Assembly (NCBI RefSeq): GCF_014075995.1
Contig: NZ_CP055153.1
Location: 2,914,001-2,978,000 of the forward strand
Length of the DNA stretch: 64,000 nt
From: Adhaeribacter radiodurans
Lineage (GTDB): Bacteria > Bacteroidota > Bacteroidia > Cytophagales > Hymenobacteraceae
Direction of reading: 5' to 3'
Each line of letters begins with the position of its first letter. Positions within the stretch are counted from its first letter, which is position 1. The notes beneath the pieces were generated by a model, which did no database searches, was not told the origin of the DNA, and saw only the letters and a list, made by a program, of their open reading frames with translations. A program made the translations under genes and the position numbers. Shown in pieces: positions 35,201-43,558 of this stretch.

Positions 35201-36332
35201 CGGAATGGCCGGGGTGGTAGACATTCTGAATTCCAACTTTATTACCAAAGCCAAAGCCGGCGAAAAAATCAGCCTGAAAGCAGAATTCTCCGTTATGGCG
35301 GCTGCTAAAACCTACGCCAACTTGACTTCTAAATTACTAATCCAGATTTGTGAGCCAACGGTGAGTAAAGGAGGCGGTATATTAGGCGATGTAAATACAG
35401 ATGACGCCGTTAATTCGACGGATGGTTTAATTGTTCTGTCTTATGATGCCGGCAAATCCGTGCCGAAAGGGGCAAAAACCCGGATCGATCAAGGCTTTGG
35501 GGATGTGAACTTAGACAAGAAAACCAATTCTGCCGATGGTTTAATAATTCTGGATTATGAACTCCGGGGTACCAGTAAATTCCCGGTAGGTACACCTTTC
35601 TGTCCGGCTGATGCCAAGGCAGATTCCCGCCTGGCCCAAACCAACAATAAAGGTAAAGTTATGATTACGGCTAATGGATCGGTGAATAAGCAAGATGCCT
35701 CCTGGATTGAAGTACCCGTAATAGTAAACATGACTCCTACCCAGGAAGAATTAGGCAGTTTCACCACGACTATTAAGTGGAATACGGCCGCGCTGGAACT
35801 CTTAAGCTTTAACGGGGGACAATCGCAAGGTTTTGAAGATCCTATTGTGAATACCGATGAACTCAAAGCAGGAAAATTAACTATCGTAAATGCTAATCCG
35901 GCGGGGGGTAAAGGCGCGGTTCACATATTTACTTTACACTTCAAAAAACAAAGTTTACTAAGCGAAAAAGATTTCACTTTGGATTTCTCTAGTTTAGCGA
36001 GCGCGCATAACTTCAGTGATTTAACCGCAAATATCCAAACCCAGGTTAGTTTAACCGATGAAGCATTGGATAATGATTTTGAAGTGGCCCCTAATCCATT
36101 TAATCATTCTACCATTGTTCAATATAAAGTTAAAACAGCCACTCAGGTGGATATAAGTGTGTACAATTCGGTGGGAGAAAAAGTAGCTACTTTAGTGAAA
36201 GAAAAAGTAAAAGCGGGCACCCATTCCTATAATTGGAACACTAGCACTGGTAACTTAATGCCGGGTATGTATATTATCAAAATGCAGGCCGGTAAGATTA
36301 CGCAAACCCGGAAGGTAATCTATTACAAATAA
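32241..36332 (+). CDS. Secreted CLCA-like metalloprotease/vWA protein with cohesin-dockerin-cohesin and T9SS tail, copy 2
   Basis: This 1363-aa paralogue of the protein at 26387 has the same domain order. It has a long signal sequence with ALA cleavage before GDGQ. The metalloprotease motif is HELGHMAFGLGDEY (H170, E171, H174, D181, E182, Y183). The vWA MIDAS begins at D325 (DRSGSM) with NTAIGDGL and LLSDGQNN. Residues from about 740 to the end are identical to copy 1, including the calcium loops, SprB-like repeat, cohesin-like, dockerin-like and sorting domains. The N-terminal half differs at roughly one residue in five. All catalytic and MIDAS positions are kept in both, so both are probably functional. 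Confidence 0.85.
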   Translation: MKFSLLNYLCYAWHFLLEKKRIPVQKTLSYPAFYILNFRIVCIFLGSFSISQQALAGDGQVVAAPANSFGIRGVMNFSINYRYIPAPADITRLRQAIDNASDILCDATDGQIVFGTVTITAGGTNEDRADVWILPQIGRSNSPLSGFNNLGSHINLFQNAVNINGAILAHELGHMAFGLGDEYAEQCRGEGPCGIGPAFDPGTIDARNNTLMQQSGIDQTEFTVAANHDLLRGDGTSCVTNTCGGTAMNCSTCPGFNGTTNRFESSSHTLRFGGLSEWQVLSNNFPALGLAIPALPVAAQPANCRAFLNVVETVNASDLVCLVMDRSGSMLEEDAGDTTRLEFAKAAARAFVDVSVGLGNNYQLGLVSFNDAATVDQPVQLLTSTYVPTIKNSINALNAGDNTAIGDGLLAGAFEMIGKSGANPTLFLLSDGQNNRGTNPQDVIRVLKDRHIRTFTIPVGNGADRPLLSDIASTTGGRMLDAPSGDELPPIYMELAAIHNGSSLVLPRNEFSLFGQIIIGAPKPTGKPQGALVESQNYSVNVETDALGLVVFLSNRNPDVKTWFPTFTITGPDGSLITPQDKPFIGFDTYYQILRVPRPAAGVWNIKVESATGWATYGHILAFVENPSPDLYADAVPRIATPEDTVTISAMASYLADLEEGVDYSGFVLRPDSSYAPLQFTKDPFTRKVTASFFDYNYRGIYQATIQAIVSDQAKVLPGEIIFPGPANPGINVKPFTRITTASFFLNTPSFPPSGSNDPDKDGIPTDVEDKFPDVDNDDIPCYLDEDSDNDDIPDSVEADKDLNQNGILDFVEPKDPSTCPGGQSSLKLGKISVQRPTCGNANGKIQVTVSGGAGPYTYKWSHLTDLDAASASKLPDGIYSVIITDAKGCSVSSVFNLLQDCSKNVVVQNNCPDKVVQGCKWNFRLKVDMRKSAAPHNLLGSFTGKLTWDPAQLEALGTAQLLNKYKGFVRLDKAAGTLSFNGANSTGMAGVVDILNSNFITKAKAGEKISLKAEFSVMAAAKTYANLTSKLLIQICEPTVSKGGGILGDVNTDDAVNSTDGLIVLSYDAGKSVPKGAKTRIDQGFGDVNLDKKTNSADGLIILDYELRGTSKFPVGTPFCPADAKADSRLAQTNNKGKVMITANGSVNKQDASWIEVPVIVNMTPTQEELGSFTTTIKWNTAALELLSFNGGQSQGFEDPIVNTDELKAGKLTIVNANPAGGKGAVHIFTLHFKKQSLLSEKDFTLDFSSLASAHNFSDLTANIQTQVSLTDEALDNDFEVAPNPFNHSTIVQYKVKTATQVDISVYNSVGEKVATLVKEKVKAGTHSYNWNTSTGNLMPGMYIIKMQAGKITQTRKVIYYK

Positions 36333-36389
36333 TAAAGTTTAGTTATGTAATACAAAGCCTGCTCCAAAGCAGGCTTTGTATTTATATTA
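34459..36389. repeat. 1931-nt direct repeat, copy 2 of 2
   Basis: This is the partner of 28611-30541 and includes the 3' half of the gene, the stop codon and the terminator. The abrupt start of identity inside the coding region and its end just past the terminator fit gene conversion or a recent partial duplication. Confidence 0.92.
36349..36382 (+). terminator. Terminator of the second giant gene
   Basis: aatacaaagcctgc (36349-36362) pairs perfectly with 36369-36382; loop tccaaa. It is the same as the hairpin after copy 1. Confidence 0.85.
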
Positions 36390-36533
36390 TGAAATTCCTT
36401 AAGTCTTTATAGTTATAAATGCAATAATCAATAAGGGCTGGGGTTAAATAGCAGATATCATCAATGTATGGAGATCTGTTTTTAATTATTTACTTTGCAG
36501 GTATTATTCAAAACCGCTTTCGACTAATACATA

Positions 36534-37109
36534 GTGCTGGAAAATTTAAAAAGACTGGATCAGGAATGGTTTTTAGCAATTAATGGGTATCATTCCTCTT
36601 TTTGGGATCCTATCATGATCGCGGTGTCCGACCGTAAATTCTGGATTCCTTTTTACGCTATATTAATAGCTTTTTTGATTTATCGTTTTCGCCGGCAAAG
36701 TATTTTAATGTTTTTAATTATTGCTTTGTCTTTAGCAGCTGCCGATGGTATTTCTTCCAGGTTTATTAAACCATTTTTTGCCCGGCTGCGGCCTTGTCAC
36801 GATTCTTCCTTATCCGAATCCATTAATATTGTAGCAGGTTGCGGCGGTAAATTTGGCTTCTTATCGTCGCACGCGGCTAACAGCTTTGGCATAGCCATGC
36901 TCTTTGCGCTAATCTTACCGGAACGCTACCGGTATTTTAAAATTTTTGTTTTTATCTGGGCCGCCGTTATCTCGTACAGCCGAATTTACCTAGGGGTACA
37001 TTTTCCGGGCGATGTTCTTGGCGGCGCAATTTTGGGGATTTTCCTGGGCTGGATTTTTGGTTTAATTTTCCGAAAGCTGGTGGTGCGGTATTCTTATTTT
37101 TCGGTTTAA
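36534..37109 (+). CDS. PAP2-family phosphatase (undecaprenyl-diphosphatase-like)
   Basis: A 191-aa integral membrane phosphatase with the three motifs of the acid phosphatase/PAP2 superfamily: KPFFARLRP (about residues 81-89), SSHAANSF (about 111-118) and SRIYLGVHFPGDVLGG (about 149-164). The catalytic histidines are in motifs 2 and 3. The second motif has Ser-Ser-His-Ala instead of Pro-Ser-Gly-His, a common variant. Likely substrates are lipid diphosphates such as undecaprenyl diphosphate on the periplasmic side. The start is GTG. The gene stands alone downstream of the giant paralogue. Confidence 0.9.
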   Translation: MLENLKRLDQEWFLAINGYHSSFWDPIMIAVSDRKFWIPFYAILIAFLIYRFRRQSILMFLIIALSLAAADGISSRFIKPFFARLRPCHDSSLSESINIVAGCGGKFGFLSSHAANSFGIAMLFALILPERYRYFKIFVFIWAAVISYSRIYLGVHFPGDVLGGAILGIFLGWIFGLIFRKLVVRYSYFSV

Positions 37110-37245
37110 TTTTTTACTTAATTGATCTGATTTTTTTCTCAAGCTAAATTCTTGCTTATTCATTTGCGTTCTTTATATGAATAAACCAGCCTTTGCCTCT
37201 CCAGTTAAAACAAAAATGCCTCTTTAACCGGTAACTTTCTGCCCT

Positions 37246-37253
37246 TAACTTTG
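37246..37253 (+). promoter_or_regulatory. Probable -7 promoter element of the TonB receptor gene
   Basis: TAACTTTG matches the Bacteroidota -7 consensus TAnnTTTG and lies 34 bases before the TTG start. A good -33 TTTG was not found at the expected distance. Confidence 0.4.
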
Positions 37254-37287
37254 TTTATCATAAAAGTAAGTACGGCATAAATTCCCT

Positions 37288-39648
37288 TTGGATAAACTTC
37301 TTTCTCTTTTCATTTTTTTGCTCATACCGGTAGTGGGTTGGGGGCAGCAAAAACTAACTTTAAGCGGCTATATCCGCGATGCTGTTTCCGGCGAAAGCTT
37401 ACTGGGCGCTACTATTCGGGTTAAGGACAAAGTAAACCAAGGCAGCACTGCTAACAATTACGGTTTTTATTCTTTAACCTTAACGCAAGGTAGCTATACC
37501 TTAATTGCTCAATATCTAGGTTACCAATCGCAGGAAATTAGTTTAAATCTCACCCAAAATCAGCAACAAAACATTTTACTTACCCCGGCTTCGGTGCAAG
37601 TACAGGAAGTTGTTATTTCAGATAAACGGCCCGATGAGCAAGTAAAAAGTACGCAAATGAGCCAGATTATTTTACCTATGGAACAGGTAAAAACTTTACC
37701 GGTATTATTTGGCGAAACCGATATTCTAAAAACCATTCAGTTATTGCCCGGCATTAAATCGGGTGGCGAAGGAAATACCGGTTTTTACGTACGTGGCGGC
37801 GGGGCCGATCAGAATTTAGTTTTGTTGGATGAAGCAGTGGTGTATAACCCGGGGCATTTATTTAATTTTTTCTCGGTTTTTAACAGCGATGCCATCCGCA
37901 ATACTACCGTTATAAAAGGCAATATGCCCGCCCGATACGGTGGCCGTTTAGCATCTGTATTAGACATCAGCATGAAAGAAGGAAATAAAGAGAAATTTCA
38001 GGGTACCGGTGGAGTAGGTTTAATTGCTTCCCGGTTTTTAGTGGAAGGCCCTTTAGCTCAGCAAAAAGCTTCTTTTATGATTTCCGGCCGCCGTACTTAT
38101 CTGGACGTTATCGCGAATCCTTTTCTGAAAAACACTTCTCAGGGCGGAGTACCTTATTCTTTTTTCGACCTTAACGCCAAAGTAAATTATACGCTTTCGC
38201 GGAAGGACCGGCTTTATTTGAGCGGTTACCTGGGCCAGGATGTGGGTGCTTTCGATTTATCTGATGGCCGATTTCAGGCTGATTTTAACTGGGGCAATAA
38301 AATAGCTGTAGCGCGTTGGAACCATTTATTTTCTGAGAAAATGTTTTTGAACGTTTCGGGAATATATAACCGCTACCGCTTTATTTTTGATTCGCATTTT
38401 GATAATTACGATTCCAAGCTGGATACTGGGGTGGAAGATGTGGGCGTAAAAGTAGATTTTGATTATTACCCTAGTTTGCGGCATACGTTGCAATACGGTT
38501 TACAATACACCAAACACCTGGTTACCCCTCGTACCGGCACCGCCCAAACGGACGAAGGAGTAGATTTTGCTACCGACCGGGTTCGGCGAAAACAAGCGCA
38601 CGAAGCAGCATTCTACTTATCTGACGACTGGGTACTTTCTGATAAGCTCACAATAAACCTGGGAATTCGGGCCAGCGGTTTGCGGCAAACCGGTCCTTTT
38701 ACTCAATTTAATTTTGATAATACAGGTAAGTTAATAGACTCCATTAGCTACCAAGCGGGCCAAAAAGTAAAAGAATACCTGGCCTTAGAACCTCGCCTGT
38801 CATTCCGGTACATTGTTTCACCTACGGCCTCCATCAAAGCGGGAATTTCGCGTAATGCCCAGTACTTACATTTGGTATCGAACGCCTATACCGCTTTACC
38901 GGTAGATATTTGGGTACCCAGTTCGGCTTTGGTAAAACCGCAGTACTCGTGGCAGTACACGGCCGGGTACTTCCGCAATTTTAAAGAAAATACTTATGAA
39001 GCATCGGTAGAGGTATATTACAAAACCCTGGAAAATCAACTGGAATATCGCGAAGGCTACGTGCCCGGCCCTTTAAACAAAGATTTAGAATATGAATTTG
39101 TGGCGGGGCAAGGACGCTCTTACGGTGCAGAAATTTTTATACGTAAAAACCAGGGCCGGATGCAAGGCTGGCTGGGTTATGCGCTGGCGCGTACTACCCG
39201 CACTTTTCCGGATTTAAACGGTGGACGTACTTTCCCGGCCCGCTCCGATCGCCGCCACGATGTATCTTTGGTGTCGTCTTATAAATACAATGAAAAATGG
39301 ACTTTGGGCGGCACTTTTACACTGGGAACCGGCCAGGCCGTAACTTTGCCCGAACGTCGCTACGTGGTAGAAGATGCTGTTATTTACCAATATGGTGCTC
39401 GCAATGGATTCCGGATGCAATCCAATCACCGCTTAGATTTATCGGCCACGTACCAGAAAAATCAAAAGAAACGGCTTAACTCCAGCTGGACATTTGCCGT
39501 GTACAACGCGTATGGCCGGCACAATCCGTTTTTTTATTACATCGATAACGAAGGAAGCGCGTACGATGCCACTTTATTGGTGAAGGCTAAGAAAGTAAGT
39601 GTTTTTCCTTTTCCTATTCCTTCGGTTACCTGGAATTTTAGTTTTTAA
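37288..39648 (+). CDS. TonB-dependent receptor with carboxypeptidase-like N-domain
   Basis: A 786-aa outer-membrane active transporter. After the signal peptide (MDKLLSLFIFLLIPVVGWGQ) there is a CarboxypepD_reg-like domain (about residues 24-105: LSGYIRDAVSGESLLGATIR), then the plug (about 110-240: LPGIKSGGEGNTGFYVRGGG) and a 22-strand barrel ending in PIPSVTWNFSF. The start is TTG; no upstream ATG is in frame. The DUF4249 gene begins 2 bases after its stop, and such pairs are common in Bacteroidota. The substrate is unknown. Confidence 0.92.
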   Translation: MDKLLSLFIFLLIPVVGWGQQKLTLSGYIRDAVSGESLLGATIRVKDKVNQGSTANNYGFYSLTLTQGSYTLIAQYLGYQSQEISLNLTQNQQQNILLTPASVQVQEVVISDKRPDEQVKSTQMSQIILPMEQVKTLPVLFGETDILKTIQLLPGIKSGGEGNTGFYVRGGGADQNLVLLDEAVVYNPGHLFNFFSVFNSDAIRNTTVIKGNMPARYGGRLASVLDISMKEGNKEKFQGTGGVGLIASRFLVEGPLAQQKASFMISGRRTYLDVIANPFLKNTSQGGVPYSFFDLNAKVNYTLSRKDRLYLSGYLGQDVGAFDLSDGRFQADFNWGNKIAVARWNHLFSEKMFLNVSGIYNRYRFIFDSHFDNYDSKLDTGVEDVGVKVDFDYYPSLRHTLQYGLQYTKHLVTPRTGTAQTDEGVDFATDRVRRKQAHEAAFYLSDDWVLSDKLTINLGIRASGLRQTGPFTQFNFDNTGKLIDSISYQAGQKVKEYLALEPRLSFRYIVSPTASIKAGISRNAQYLHLVSNAYTALPVDIWVPSSALVKPQYSWQYTAGYFRNFKENTYEASVEVYYKTLENQLEYREGYVPGPLNKDLEYEFVAGQGRSYGAEIFIRKNQGRMQGWLGYALARTTRTFPDLNGGRTFPARSDRRHDVSLVSSYKYNEKWTLGGTFTLGTGQAVTLPERRYVVEDAVIYQYGARNGFRMQSNHRLDLSATYQKNQKKRLNSSWTFAVYNAYGRHNPFFYYIDNEGSAYDATLLVKAKKVSVFPFPIPSVTWNFSF

Positions 39649-39650
39649 TA

Positions 39651-40577
39651 ATGAAACATTGTTTGTTTATTCTTTGGCTGTTTAGTTTTTTGGGACTATT
39701 AACCAGTTGCGAAGAAACTATTAACTTAGATATTGCAGCCGGCGAAGAAAAACTGGTAGTGCAAGGGCATATTGAGCAAGACAACCCACCTTTTGTACTA
39801 TTAACCCGCAGCGTTCCGGTTTTGTCCGGTACTCCAAGCAATATTTTTACTAATTCTTTTGTGCATGGCGCTACGGTAATAGTAAGTACCAAAGATCAAT
39901 CTACTATCCTAACTGAACAAAATTTAGAAGATCTTTCTCCTGAACAAAAACAAATGGTTAGTGAATTATTCGGGATAAACCTTCCTTTTTCCTCCGCAAC
40001 AGATTTCTACGTGTATACCACAACGGAGTTAAAAGGAAAATTAGGGCAGCAATACCAACTACAGATCACTGCTAACGGTCAGGTATTAACCGCCAGTACC
40101 AGCATACCTAACCTCACCCCTATTGATTCTTTGTGGTTTGTGCCGCACCCAAATCCTAAAAATGACAGTTTAGTAACCTTATGGTATCGCTACCAGGATC
40201 CTGATACCTTAGGAAATAATGTACGTTTTTTTACTAGTCGAAATAAAGAGCCGTTTTACCCTGGCTACCAGGCTTCTGTTCTAACCGATGAATTTGTAAA
40301 CGGCCGGATTATTGATTTTCCCCTGGAGCGCGGTTACCCAAAATCGGCCAAATTAGACCTGGAATCTTACAGTTACTTTAAGCGGGGCGATACGGTAAGG
40401 TTAAGATGGGCGGCTATAGATTATCACCATTACCAGTTTTGGTTTACGATGGAGGCTGACCGGGCCAGCAATGGCAATCCCTTTGGTTTTCCTACTTCCG
40501 TTCGTTCTAATATAAAGGGTGGTTTAGGAATTTGGGGTGGCTACGGCGTAAGTCGCCACACTGTAATTAGCCGCTAG
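39651..40577 (+). CDS. DUF4249 lipoprotein
   Basis: A 308-aa lipoprotein with a signal peptide and lipobox (LGLLTS followed by Cys). The opening CEETINLDIAAGEEKLVVQG and the internal LLTRSVPVLS fit DUF4249. Members are found beside TonB-dependent receptors and are thought to be surface or periplasmic partners of the receptor. The operon position (2 bases after the receptor) supports this. The end GGLGIWGGYGVSRHTV is typical of the family. The function is not established. Confidence 0.85.
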   Translation: MKHCLFILWLFSFLGLLTSCEETINLDIAAGEEKLVVQGHIEQDNPPFVLLTRSVPVLSGTPSNIFTNSFVHGATVIVSTKDQSTILTEQNLEDLSPEQKQMVSELFGINLPFSSATDFYVYTTTELKGKLGQQYQLQITANGQVLTASTSIPNLTPIDSLWFVPHPNPKNDSLVTLWYRYQDPDTLGNNVRFFTSRNKEPFYPGYQASVLTDEFVNGRIIDFPLERGYPKSAKLDLESYSYFKRGDTVRLRWAAIDYHHYQFWFTMEADRASNGNPFGFPTSVRSNIKGGLGIWGGYGVSRHTVISR

Positions 40578-40714
40578 TTTTGCATTCGAAAAGTTTTAAG
40601 TTTAGTTCTCTCACTTGTTCATTCACCCTTATAATACAAGTAAACTCTTTTTTGAAATGAAAAATCTTAAGCGGTGTCGGGTGCGTATAGGAGTTATTAC
40701 TAAAAAATAAAACT

Positions 40715-40981
40715 ATGAGCGAAGCAAAAAAAACCACCGACCGCAAAGAAATTGAAAAATGGGCCAAGCAGCACGGCGGCGTTCCGTCTATCATTAAAGG
40801 AACCGAAGACGATGGCAAAGGCGAAGGAGTACTACGGATTCATTTCCCTAAGAAAAGCAAAGACAACGAAAGTTTTGAAGAAGTAAGCTGGGATGAATTT
40901 TTTAAAGAATTTGAAGCAAAGAAACTAGCTATACTTCTAAGTCCGGACAGCAATTTTAGTAAACTGGTTAAACGCGATTAG
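40715..40981 (+). CDS. Small conserved cytoplasmic protein (88 aa)
   Basis: A highly charged 88-aa protein with TTDRKEIEKWAKQHGGVPS at the start, GVLRIHFP in the middle and EEVSWDEFFKEFEAKKLAIL at the end. Small proteins with this layout are known in many bacteria and are sometimes mislabelled as glucan-branching enzymes; they have no known function. There is no signal peptide or membrane segment. It is followed by a terminator shared with ribE. Confidence 0.7.
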   Translation: MSEAKKTTDRKEIEKWAKQHGGVPSIIKGTEDDGKGEGVLRIHFPKKSKDNESFEEVSWDEFFKEFEAKKLAILLSPDSNFSKLVKRD

Positions 40982-41004
40982 GCGCTACTTAAAGGTAAAC
41001 CAAA

Positions 41005-41039
41005 AAACCGGGTGAGTTCCACAGAGCTCAACCGGTTTT
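41005..41039. terminator. Bidirectional terminator
   Basis: aaaaccgggtgag (41005-41017) pairs with ctcaaccggtttt (41027-41039) with one mismatch, followed by a T-rich run. It lies between the convergent 88-aa gene and ribE. Confidence 0.75.
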
Positions 41040-41143
41040 ATTTAGACTATATTAAGTTTATAATGCCACAACAAAATCAGTTTATAATATAATTTAAGGT
41101 AATTATTGATATTCAGTTTTTTTAACTATCGAACAACCAACAA

Positions 41144-41728
41144 CTACTTACCCAGCAACTTCGCAACGTATTTACCTATAATATCAAATTCCAGGTTAAC
41201 TGTGTTACCGGGTTGTACATTTTTTAAATTTGTGTGCTCGTAAGTGTATGGAATTATGGCCACCGAAAACTGATTATCCTGCGAATGAACTACCGTTAAA
41301 CTAATTCCATTTACGCAAATAGATCCTTTTTCTACGGTAATGTTGCCTAAACTAGAATCGTACGTAAAAGTATATAACCAACTGCCATTCTGGTCGGTAA
41401 CGCTCACGCAAGTTCCCACCTGATCCACGTGCCCTTGCACCACGTGGCCATCAAAGCGACCATTAGCAGACATGCAACGTTCCAGATTTACTAAATCGCC
41501 GGATTTTAAACTGTTTAAATTAGTTTTCTGCAATGTTTCGGCAATAGCCGTTACCGTGTATTCCTGTTGATCAATATCTACCACCGTTAAGCAAACACCA
41601 TTGTGCGACACGCTTTGATCAATCTTTAACTCGGGCGTAATATCCGCTTCTAAGATAAAATGTTTGTTGGTTTTTTCCTCCCGAATGCTTTTTACTCTGC
41701 CAAGTGTTTCTATAATGCCCGTAAACAT
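41144..41728 (-). CDS. ribE: Riboflavin synthase, alpha chain
   Basis: Riboflavin synthase dismutates two molecules of 6,7-dimethyl-8-ribityllumazine to riboflavin. The 194-aa protein has the two homologous lumazine-binding barrels. The N-terminal one starts MFTGIIETLGRVKSI and contains VSHNGVCLTVV. The C-terminal one contains GHVVQGHVDQVGTCV and GSICVNGISLTVV. The C-terminal helix needed for the trimer is present (VNLEFDIIGKYVAKLL). No FMN riboswitch was recognised upstream. Confidence 0.97.
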   Translation of the reverse strand: MFTGIIETLGRVKSIREEKTNKHFILEADITPELKIDQSVSHNGVCLTVVDIDQQEYTVTAIAETLQKTNLNSLKSGDLVNLERCMSANGRFDGHVVQGHVDQVGTCVSVTDQNGSWLYTFTYDSSLGNITVEKGSICVNGISLTVVHSQDNQFSVAIIPYTYEHTNLKNVQPGNTVNLEFDIIGKYVAKLLGK

Positions 41729-41914
41729 GCTTATTTTTTACTTTAAAACTTCTGAGAAGTAGGTTTTGTTTTTTTATGAAGATAAGAGTTTAGAAAACAA
41801 TTGGTTAAACTCCGGAATATTAATTAAAGCTCTTTGTTTATATATTTCAGTTATAGCTTACACCCAATAACCTTAAATTTTTAAAACTTAAAACTTTTTA
41901 ACCTTCCAACTAAA

Positions 41915-43312
41915 TTACTTTCCCCGGCCTTCTACAATTACTTTTATCGTATACAAAAGCACCCGGAAATCCATGGCCAGCGACATGTTTTCGATGTAAA
42001 GAATATCGTATTTTAACCGTTTAATCATCTCGTCAACGTTTTGAGCGTAACCAAATTTTACTAGGCCCAAGGAAGTAACACCCGGGCGCACGCGTAGTAA
42101 ATGCTTGTACTGAGGTGCAACTTTCACAATTTGATCAATAAAATATTGCCGCTCCGGCCGTGGCCCTACCAACGACATTTCGCCGAGCAGAACATTGTAA
42201 AACTGGGGTAATTCATCCAGGCGAACTTTACGCATAAATCTTCCCCATGGAGTAACCCGCGGGTCGGCATCGGAGGATAAGGCTGGCCCATTGGATTCGG
42301 CATTGGCAAACATACTCCGGAATTTATAAATGTAAAACGGCCGGCCACTCTTACCAATGCGCTCTTGCCGGTAAATAATTGGTCCCGGCGAAGATAATTT
42401 AACCAGAATTGCAATTGCAGCGTAAACCCAAAAAAAGAACAACATAAAAACAAATGCCACCCCAATATCTACTACCCGTTTCGAGATTTCCTGCCAAACG
42501 GGCATTAAATCTTGTTTTACTTCAATGAGCGGAGTACCGAATAAATGGTTTACCTTAACTGAACCGAGTAAAATCTGATATACGTCCGGTAAGATACTGA
42601 TGTGCACATTTTCGCCTTCCAGTAAGCTTAAAATTTCGGTAGTTTTTTCGTGCTCCGATGGCTCAATAGCAATAATTACTTCTTCTATTTGATGCTGTTT
42701 AATTAAGTCTGAGATTTCGCCGTAGGGTCCTAAATTGCATAATTCGTCTTCGTAAAAATGACCAAAAGAATCGAAAACGTGCACAAAGCCTTTTATCTGT
42801 AAACCTAAATGGCGGTTATTTTTTTCTAATTCTCTGTACACTTCGCGCGCGTTGGTATTCGAACCAATGATTAAGGTATTAAAGAATATTTTTCTTTTTT
42901 TAACCAGGTTCTGGGTATGCATAATGGCCAGCGTTTTGGCCAGCGCCGAAATAAAAAAATGCACAAACAGGTAGGTAGAAATAATCTTGTAATAGGCCTT
43001 GTAATTATAAATTCCTTCGTCGTCGAGCAATAAAACAAAGAAAATAATGATACCGCCAAAAAAGGAAACCTGAGCCAGGTTTAAGATTTCTTTTACCCGC
43101 GATTTCCGGAAAATATCCCGGTAACAGCCCGTTAAAGCGTAAAGTAAAGTCCAGAAAGATGCTACAATGGCTGCATTACCTACTAGATTTAAGGTCAGAT
43201 CAATCGTACCTTCATCCAGAATAATTTTGCGGAGAATGTAAAAAGTAACCCAAGCCAGGAAGGAGGCTAGAAAATCGATAAGAACAAAAGTTATCTTTTT
43301 TATTTTACGCAC
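41915..43312 (-). CDS. Polyprenyl glycosylphosphotransferase (EPS initiation)
   Basis: A 465-aa membrane enzyme that transfers a sugar phosphate to undecaprenyl phosphate, starting exopolysaccharide synthesis. It has four N-terminal helices (to about residue 135), a CoA_binding_3/Rossmann domain (about 145-250) and a C-terminal bacterial sugar transferase domain. The latter has SPGPIIYRQERIGKSGRPFY (about residues 310-329), YKFRSMFANAE, and GRFMRKVRLDELPQFYNVLL (about 352-371) with SLVGPRPER. The motifs are intact. No other polysaccharide gene is near, so it may act as a stand-alone initiator. Confidence 0.92.
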   Translation of the reverse strand: MRKIKKITFVLIDFLASFLAWVTFYILRKIILDEGTIDLTLNLVGNAAIVASFWTLLYALTGCYRDIFRKSRVKEILNLAQVSFFGGIIIFFVLLLDDEGIYNYKAYYKIISTYLFVHFFISALAKTLAIMHTQNLVKKRKIFFNTLIIGSNTNAREVYRELEKNNRHLGLQIKGFVHVFDSFGHFYEDELCNLGPYGEISDLIKQHQIEEVIIAIEPSEHEKTTEILSLLEGENVHISILPDVYQILLGSVKVNHLFGTPLIEVKQDLMPVWQEISKRVVDIGVAFVFMLFFFWVYAAIAILVKLSSPGPIIYRQERIGKSGRPFYIYKFRSMFANAESNGPALSSDADPRVTPWGRFMRKVRLDELPQFYNVLLGEMSLVGPRPERQYFIDQIVKVAPQYKHLLRVRPGVTSLGLVKFGYAQNVDEMIKRLKYDILYIENMSLAMDFRVLLYTIKVIVEGRGK

Positions 43313-43558
43313 AAAAAGCGCTCTTTTAATAATAGAAAAGTCTAAATTAATTGAAGGATAGGGTTAAAAACACTTTAAGAATAATCCAGAGCACTTGTAT
43401 TCATTTTGTATATCCTGTGAGATTACTAATTTCGCGGTTTCGCAATTTTGGTTAAAGAAATGCCTGCCCCAAAAAAACGAAATATCTAATATTAGATTCA
43501 AAAATAACGGTATTTCTGAACCGGGAAAAGAATTATTTTACTAACTATTTTTTAACGC

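Noticed and set aside
40715-40981. Label as 1,4-alpha-glucan branching enzyme
   Set aside because: The protein is only 88 aa with no glycosyl hydrolase 13 motifs; this label is a known mis-annotation for such small proteins.
41729-41914. FMN riboswitch upstream of ribE
   Set aside because: The region is short and AT-rich and lacks the conserved RFN blocks; no supportable structure was seen.
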